From: Firmicutes bacterium CAG:475
Lineage (GTDB): Bacteria > Bacillota > Clostridia > Christensenellales > CAG-917
Length of the DNA: 9,595 nucleotides
Direction of reading: 5' to 3'
NCBI GenBank assembly: GCA_000434435.1
Contig: FR895632.1
Location: 374 to 9,968, forward strand
Position numbers and translations under genes: made by a program. The notes below the pieces were generated by a model. It was not told the DNA's origin, ran no database searches, and was given only the letters and a program-made list of their open reading frames with translations. Below are positions 5,790 to 9,595 of this stretch, piece by piece. Position 1 is the stretch's first letter; each line of letters begins with the position of its first letter.

Positions 5790-5818
5790 ATAATAGCATA
5801 ATTTTATGCTCTACGCAA
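5790..5818 (-). promoter_or_regulatory. Predicted promoter of the tRNA-Glu gene
   Basis: On the minus strand, TTGCGT (5818-5813), 17 bases and TATTAT (5795-5790) with a preceding TGC form an extended -10 promoter. The start near 5783 is about 13 nt before the mature tRNA. The spacer holds the perfect hairpin palindrome GCATAA-TT-TTATGC (5796-5809). Confidence 0.6.
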
Positions 5819-5912
5819 GCAAAAATTTGTATATTTTCTCAAAAAAAACTGCTTTTGGCGATCAACAACGGTTTTATTCGGTGATTATGATAAAAAAATA
5901 TCAAATTCGGTA

Positions 5913-5941
5913 TTGATTTTTGATTATCGATATTATAAAAT
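5913..5941 (+). promoter_or_regulatory. Predicted promoter of the NADH:flavin oxidoreductase gene
   Basis: TTGATT (5913-5918), 17 bases and TAAAAT (5936-5941). An overlapping TATAAA at 5934 is an alternative -10. The start would be near 5948, with a short leader to the AAGGAGAG site at 5961. Confidence 0.6.
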
Positions 5942-5953
5942 ACATTTGTATTT
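5938..5953. promoter_or_regulatory. Perfect palindrome over the -10 and start site, possible operator
   Basis: AAATACA and TGTATTT are perfect inverted arms around TT. The site overlaps the end of the -10 and the predicted start of the oxidoreductase transcript, where a bound repressor would block initiation. No known regulator is assigned, and chance is possible in such AT-rich DNA. Confidence 0.45.
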
Positions 5954-5972
5954 AAAATATAAGGAGAGAATT

Positions 5973-8030
5973 ATGGATCCCAAATATCAAAGTTTGTTTA
6001 CTCCTTGGAAGATAGGCAACTGCGAAATAAAAAACCGCATCGTGCTTACTTCTATGGGCGGAACTTCAATCTTCGGTTGGATGGAACCGCATCACTTCGA
6101 CAAAGAAGCCGCAAACTTCTTGCTCGATAGGGCAAAGAACAATGTCGGTCTTATTTTGCCGGGTATTGCGCCCATCAGAAACGTTATCGGCGGAAATTGG
6201 CTTTACAAGAGCAAAAGCTCGTTCAGACATCTCAAACCGTTTATGGATGAGCTTCACAAAACGGGTGCAAAGATGTTTGTGCAGCTTACTGCCGGTTTCG
6301 GACGCTCTTTTGCAATCAGCTCGATGATGGAAATGCTTGCCACAAACAAAGTTTTGGGTGCAATCGCAAAGCCGTTTATCAACATCGACCAACTCACTAT
6401 GAGCGCAAGTCCAAATCCTAACCGTTGGAGCGACAAAGTGCCTTCTCGCGCGATGACCGTAGACGAGATTCACGAGTTTATCAAAGCGTTCGGCAAGACG
6501 GCAAAGATGTGCAAAGACGCAGGCGTTGACGGTGTTGAAATCCACGCCGTGCACGAGGGCTATTTGCTTGACCAATTCACGATGAAATACACCAACCAAC
6601 GCACTGACGAGTATGGCGGATCCATTGAAAACAGATATCGTTTCCCCATGGAAATCGTCAAGGAAATCAAGAGAGTTTGCGGTGACGACTATCCCGTATC
6701 CCTCAGATATTCCGTCGTTTCCAAGACGAAAGGCTTCCGTCAGGGCGCACTTCCCGGTGAAGAGTACGTCGAAGTCGGGCGCGATATGGAAGAGAGCAAG
6801 ATTGCGGCAAAGATGCTCCAAGACGCAGGCTATGATATGCTTAACTCCGACAACGGCACGTACGACGCATGGTATTGGGCGCATCCTCCTGTATATATGC
6901 CTCAAAACTGCAACCTCGAAGACTGCGAAGAACTCAAAAAAGCGGTGGATATTCCCGTCGTTTGCGCAGGCCGTATGACTCCCGAAGTCGCGGCAAAGGC
7001 GATTGCGGAAGGCAAGATCGACGGTATGGGTGTCGCACGCCAATTTCTCACCGATCCCGAATGGGTGACCAAACTCATGCAAGACAGAGAAGACGACATC
7101 ATGCCGTGCATCTGCTGCCACAACGCATGCTTCAACATGGCTCACTACAACGGCGTTCCCAACGATCAGGATTTGTCGGACACCGCAGGCATGGCTCGTT
7201 GTGCACTCAATCCACACACCATGCAATCCAAGAAGTATAAGATCGTTCCCGCAACCAAATCCAAGAAGATTGCCGTCATCGGCGGTGGTATCGGAGGTAT
7301 GGAAGTCGCAAGAGTTGCAACTCTTCGCGGACACAAAGTCACAATTTACGAAAAAGGCAACGACCTCGGCGGCATCTTCGTCGCTGCGGCTGCTCCGTCT
7401 TTCAAGGAAAAGGACAAAGAACTTATCGAATGGTACAAAAAACAAATCAAAGATTTGGGCATCGAAGTGAAGTACGGCGTCAAGGTTGACGACGTGACCA
7501 AGCTCGGCGCAGACGAAGTTGTCGTTGCAACGGGCGCAGTGGCAAGACGTTTCAACGTCCCCGGCGTAGAAAAAACAATCGAAGCGTGCGACTTCTTGCT
7601 CGGCAAAAAGCAAGTTGGCGACAACGTCGTTATCATCGGCGGTGGCTTGACCGGTTGCGAAATCGCATATGAATTGCAACTTCAAGGCAAACATCCCGTT
7701 ATCGTCGAAATGAAGAACGACCTTATTGCAGTCAAGGGCGTGTGCCTTGCAAACTCTTCTTATTTGAGAGAGTACTTTGCCCTCCACAAAGTGCCCGTAC
7801 ACCTTGAAACGAAGCTCGTTGCTATTACGGACAACGGCGTCAAAGTTCAAGACATGAAAACAGGCAAAGAGTTTGAGATTCCTGCCGAATCCGTCATTAT
7901 GTCCGTCGGATACAAGCCCGCACCCGTCGCGCAAGAGGGCAAACACGTTCACGTTGTCGGCGACAGTGCGAAAGTCGGCAATCTCCGTACGGTCATCTGG
8001 GGCGCATGGGATGTCGCAATGAAACTGTAA
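5973..8030 (+). CDS. NADH:flavin oxidoreductase, Old Yellow Enzyme/2,4-dienoyl-CoA reductase type
   Basis: The 685-residue flavoprotein should reduce activated C=C bonds with electrons from NADH, passed over FAD and a 4Fe-4S cluster to FMN. Residues 1-375 form the FMN-binding barrel, with the family core HAVHEGYLLDQF (191-202) and DEYGGSIENRYRF (212-224). The cluster cysteines are C379-x2-C382-x3-C386 and probably C410; C381 makes the unusual CICC. The gap of 23 residues to C410 is longer than the 11-12 of E. coli FadH. A Rossmann motif for FAD follows at 437-442 (GGGIGG) and a second for NADH at 556-561 (GGGLTG); VGD at 662-664 is the usual C-terminal FAD contact. Relatives include FadH, enoate reductases, bile-acid BaiCD/BaiH and trimethylamine dehydrogenase; the substrate cannot be fixed. 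AAGGAGAG at 5961-5968 decides the ATG over an upstream TTG at 5913 that lies in the promoter. Confidence 0.94.
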   Translation: MDPKYQSLFTPWKIGNCEIKNRIVLTSMGGTSIFGWMEPHHFDKEAANFLLDRAKNNVGLILPGIAPIRNVIGGNWLYKSKSSFRHLKPFMDELHKTGAKMFVQLTAGFGRSFAISSMMEMLATNKVLGAIAKPFINIDQLTMSASPNPNRWSDKVPSRAMTVDEIHEFIKAFGKTAKMCKDAGVDGVEIHAVHEGYLLDQFTMKYTNQRTDEYGGSIENRYRFPMEIVKEIKRVCGDDYPVSLRYSVVSKTKGFRQGALPGEEYVEVGRDMEESKIAAKMLQDAGYDMLNSDNGTYDAWYWAHPPVYMPQNCNLEDCEELKKAVDIPVVCAGRMTPEVAAKAIAEGKIDGMGVARQFLTDPEWVTKLMQDREDDIMPCICCHNACFNMAHYNGVPNDQDLSDTAGMARCALNPHTMQSKKYKIVPATKSKKIAVIGGGIGGMEVARVATLRGHKVTIYEKGNDLGGIFVAAAAPSFKEKDKELIEWYKKQIKDLGIEVKYGVKVDDVTKLGADEVVVATGAVARRFNVPGVEKTIEACDFLLGKKQVGDNVVIIGGGLTGCEIAYELQLQGKHPVIVEMKNDLIAVKGVCLANSSYLREYFALHKVPVHLETKLVAITDNGVKVQDMKTGKEFEIPAESVIMSVGYKPAPVAQEGKHVHVVGDSAKVGNLRTVIWGAWDVAMKL

Positions 8031-8049
8031 AGCGTAAAGAGCGCTATTT

Positions 8050-8071
8050 AGCGAATAACTGCGTCAGAGCC
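8050..8071 (+). repeat. 3-prime repeat family A, copy 1
   Basis: The motif AGCGAATAACTGCGT followed by CAGAGCC starts 20 bases after the oxidoreductase stop. It recurs at 9567-9588, 14 bases after the aminopeptidase stop, with a single base difference (C versus T at position 16). Here its end forms the 5-prime arm of the following terminator stem. A small CGCTA-TT-TAGCG hairpin (8042-8053) overlaps its start. Confidence 0.7.
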
Positions 8072-8135
8072 GTCCGTCCGTCAACTCATTTACGACAAGT
8101 AAATTAGGGTTGCCGTTCGGACGGCTCTTTCTTGT
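8066..8135 (+). terminator. Long branched terminator after the oxidoreductase gene
   Basis: AGAGCCGTCCG (8066-8076) pairs perfectly with CGGACGGCTCT (8118-8128) over 11 bp, enclosing a second perfect stem ATTTAC/GTAAAT (8088-8093 and 8099-8104), then TTCTTGTTCTT. The T-tract is interrupted and the loop unusually long, so it may be more than a simple terminator. Confidence 0.6.
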
Positions 8136-8227
8136 TCTTCATCTAAATATTGCGCTTTACGAATATGTGCGGTTTTGTTGAGGATTGATTCAAGATGTGC
8201 CTTTCTTGTTTGACGTTCAAATATCAC
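8090..8227 (-). other. Intergenic open frame, possible gene remnant or tiny gene
   Basis: From a GTG at 8227 to TAA at 8090 there is a 45-residue frame, hydrophilic and helix-like, containing ERQTRKAHLESILNKTAHIR and DEEQERAVRTA. An AAGG lies upstream of the GTG. The composition looks more protein-like than most intergenic frames, yet its 3-prime end overlaps the terminator stem of the neighbouring gene and no promoter is evident. I do not recognise it. It may instead reflect a repeated intergenic element. Confidence 0.2.
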
Positions 8228-8264
8228 ACTTAAAACCTTTGTTGGCGTAATGCGCAAAATGTTG

Positions 8265-8292
8265 TTGAAATAACGACGAAAGATGATATAAT
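8265..8292 (+). promoter_or_regulatory. Predicted promoter of the M29 aminopeptidase gene
   Basis: TTGAAA (8265-8270), a 16-base spacer and a perfect TATAAT (8287-8292) with TGA in front (extended -10). The leader is about 28 nt and carries GAGGTG at 8315-8320. Confidence 0.75.
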
Positions 8293-8326
8293 ATTCACAA
8301 AATATGAACGCACAGAGGTGTAGTGT

Positions 8327-9553
8327 ATGAAAAAAACAACTATGCAAAAATATGCTCGTCTTATCGCTCGCAAGGGCATAAACGTGCAAAAGAATCAGGA
8401 AGTTATCGTCAATGCGTCACTCGATCAGCCCGAATTTGTCAAAATGGTTGTTGAAGAGTGTTATCGCGCAGGCGCAAAAAAAGTCACGGTGGAATGGAGT
8501 TATCAACCTTTGACGAAACTCAATTACCGCTATCGTTCAATGAAAACTTTGTCCACAATCGAAAAGTGGGAAGAAGAGAAGTTGGCACACAGATGCGATG
8601 TTTTGCCTGCGATGATCTATATCGATTCCGACGATCCCGACGGACTCAAAGGCATCGATCAAAACAAAGTTTCAAAGGCAAGCCAAGCAAGATATCCCGT
8701 CTTAAAGCCGTATATCGACAAAATGGAGAACAAATATCAATGGTGTATCGCAGCTGTTCCCGGCGAAGCGTGGGCAAAAAAGGTTTTCCCCGGCGAGAGA
8801 GTGGGCAAAGCGGTTGAAAAACTTTGGGACGCTATCCTTTACACTTCCAGAGCGGACGGCGAAGATCCCGTAAAAGCATGGGAAAATCACAATGCCGACC
8901 TCAAAGCGAGATACGATTATCTCAATTCTCTCGGCATCGAATCTTTGCATTATACGGCATCTAACGGCACAAATTTCACAGTTGGTCTTATTTCGGACGG
9001 ACTTTTCCTTGGTGGAAGCGAAGACACGCTCGGCGGTGTGGAATTCAATCCCAACATCCCCAGCGAAGAAGTTTTCACGTCGCCTATGAAGGGCAAAGCA
9101 GACGGCATCGTGTACGCAACACGTCCGCTTTCCTATCGAGGTGAAATCATCGACAATTTCTTCGTGCGTTTTGAAAACGGCAAAGCGGTCGAAGTTCACG
9201 CCGAAAAGGGTGAAGAGCTTTTGAAACAAATGATTTCAATGGACGAAAACGCCGCATATCTCGGAGAGTGCGCTCTCGTGCCGTATGATTCGCCTATCCG
9301 CAACTCCGAAATCACGTTCTTCAACACCTTGTTCGATGAAAATGCGTGCTGCCACCTCGCTCTCGGACGCGGATTTGAAAACTGCCTCAAAGATTACGAC
9401 AAATACACGCACGAAGAGTGCCGCCAAAAAGGCATCAACGATTCCATCATTCACGTTGATTTTATGATCGGTTCGCAGGATCTCGATATCGACGCTCATA
9501 CTGCGGACGGTAGGGATGTGGCGATATTCCGCAACGGCAACTGGGCCTTTTAA
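8327..9553 (+). CDS. M29-family metalloaminopeptidase (AmpS/PepS/AmpT type)
   Basis: This 408-residue cytosolic enzyme should remove N-terminal residues from peptides with a two-metal centre; the length is that of the family. No signal peptide is visible. Residues 1-100 form the N-terminal Rossmann-like domain with EVIVNASLDQPEFVKMVVEECYRAGAK-type features. The catalytic half shows the conserved ligands in order: E247/E248 in NIPSEEVFTSP, E314 in YLGECALVP, H343 in CCHLALGRGF, and H376/D378 in SIIHVDFMIGS. The GRGF and DFMIG surroundings are those of M29 enzymes. GAGGTG six bases before the ATG supports the start. It has its own promoter and a 296-base gap from the preceding gene, so it is a separate unit, most likely for peptide turnover. 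Side-chain specificity cannot be read from the sequence. Confidence 0.94.
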   Translation: MKKTTMQKYARLIARKGINVQKNQEVIVNASLDQPEFVKMVVEECYRAGAKKVTVEWSYQPLTKLNYRYRSMKTLSTIEKWEEEKLAHRCDVLPAMIYIDSDDPDGLKGIDQNKVSKASQARYPVLKPYIDKMENKYQWCIAAVPGEAWAKKVFPGERVGKAVEKLWDAILYTSRADGEDPVKAWENHNADLKARYDYLNSLGIESLHYTASNGTNFTVGLISDGLFLGGSEDTLGGVEFNPNIPSEEVFTSPMKGKADGIVYATRPLSYRGEIIDNFFVRFENGKAVEVHAEKGEELLKQMISMDENAAYLGECALVPYDSPIRNSEITFFNTLFDENACCHLALGRGFENCLKDYDKYTHEECRQKGINDSIIHVDFMIGSQDLDIDAHTADGRDVAIFRNGNWAF

Positions 9554-9566
9554 AACCGTCTGATTG

Positions 9567-9588
9567 AGCGAATAACTGCGTTAGAGCC
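9567..9588 (+). repeat. 3-prime repeat family A, copy 2
   Basis: The same AGCGAATAACTGCGT motif, here followed by TAGAGCC, lies 14 bases after the aminopeptidase stop and is cut short by the window edge seven bases later. By analogy with copy 1, AGAGCC should open a terminator stem closed by GGCTCT beyond the window. Confidence 0.65.
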
Positions 9589-9595
9589 TCTTTTC

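Noticed and set aside
5533..5799. 88-codon minus-strand frame spanning the tRNA gene
   Set aside because: Its sequence is a translation of the tRNA-Glu gene and flanks; the cloverleaf explains the region.
6066..7952. A 628-codon minus-strand open frame antisense to the oxidoreductase gene
   Set aside because: The product is rich in histidine, cysteine and phenylalanine and matches no family. The length follows from the sense gene's avoidance of codons whose complements are stops. The plus-strand protein shows complete family motifs.

Overview
The window reads as chromosomal DNA from a low-to-medium GC member of the Bacillota, most likely an uncultured anaerobic clostridium. The grounds are GGAGG-type ribosome binding sites, sigma-A promoters (often with an extended TGn -10), a CCA-encoding tRNA, and a clostridial-type Fe-S Old Yellow Enzyme reductase. 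No phage, transposase or CRISPR signal is visible.

Left edge (1-1213, minus): the N-terminal 404 residues of an exported metallophosphoesterase that runs off the window. It is divergent from a metal-resistance locus at 1435-4353. That locus encodes an ArsR/SmtB repressor with an intact alpha-5 zinc-type sensor site (1506-1835), a free-standing 72-residue heavy-metal-associated (HMA) protein (1984-2202) and a P1B-2 metal-exporting ATPase with no HMA domain of its own (2279-4225). Two matching palindromes of the TTGAA-N6-TTCAA type lie in front of the repressor and in front of the HMA gene, with a terminator between the two units. I read this as a two-operator zinc/cadmium efflux regulon in which the exporter's usual N-terminal domain is a separate protein.

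Middle (4354-5830): a 25-codon hydrophobic ORF with a strong ribosome binding site (4481-4558), a nucleoside phosphorylase-family gene (4689-5450, minus) with an excellent promoter, and a tRNA-Glu(CTC) gene (5695-5770, minus). The phosphorylase gene and the tRNA each end in a copy of the same hairpin-containing repeat (4607-4667 and 5632-5690), whose stems differ by a paired change.

Right part (5900-9595, plus): a 685-residue NADH:flavin oxidoreductase with FMN, 4Fe-4S and FAD/NAD domains (5973-8030), then a 408-residue M29-family metalloaminopeptidase (8327-9553). Each has its own promoter. Both are followed by a second, unrelated 3-prime repeat beginning AGCGAATAACTGCGT (8050 and 9567), which in the first copy leads into a long branched terminator.

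No single novel system is proven. The points most worth following are the two families of repeated 3-prime elements, the split zinc exporter with paired operators, the tiny membrane-protein ORF, and palindromes positioned on the starts of several promoters.
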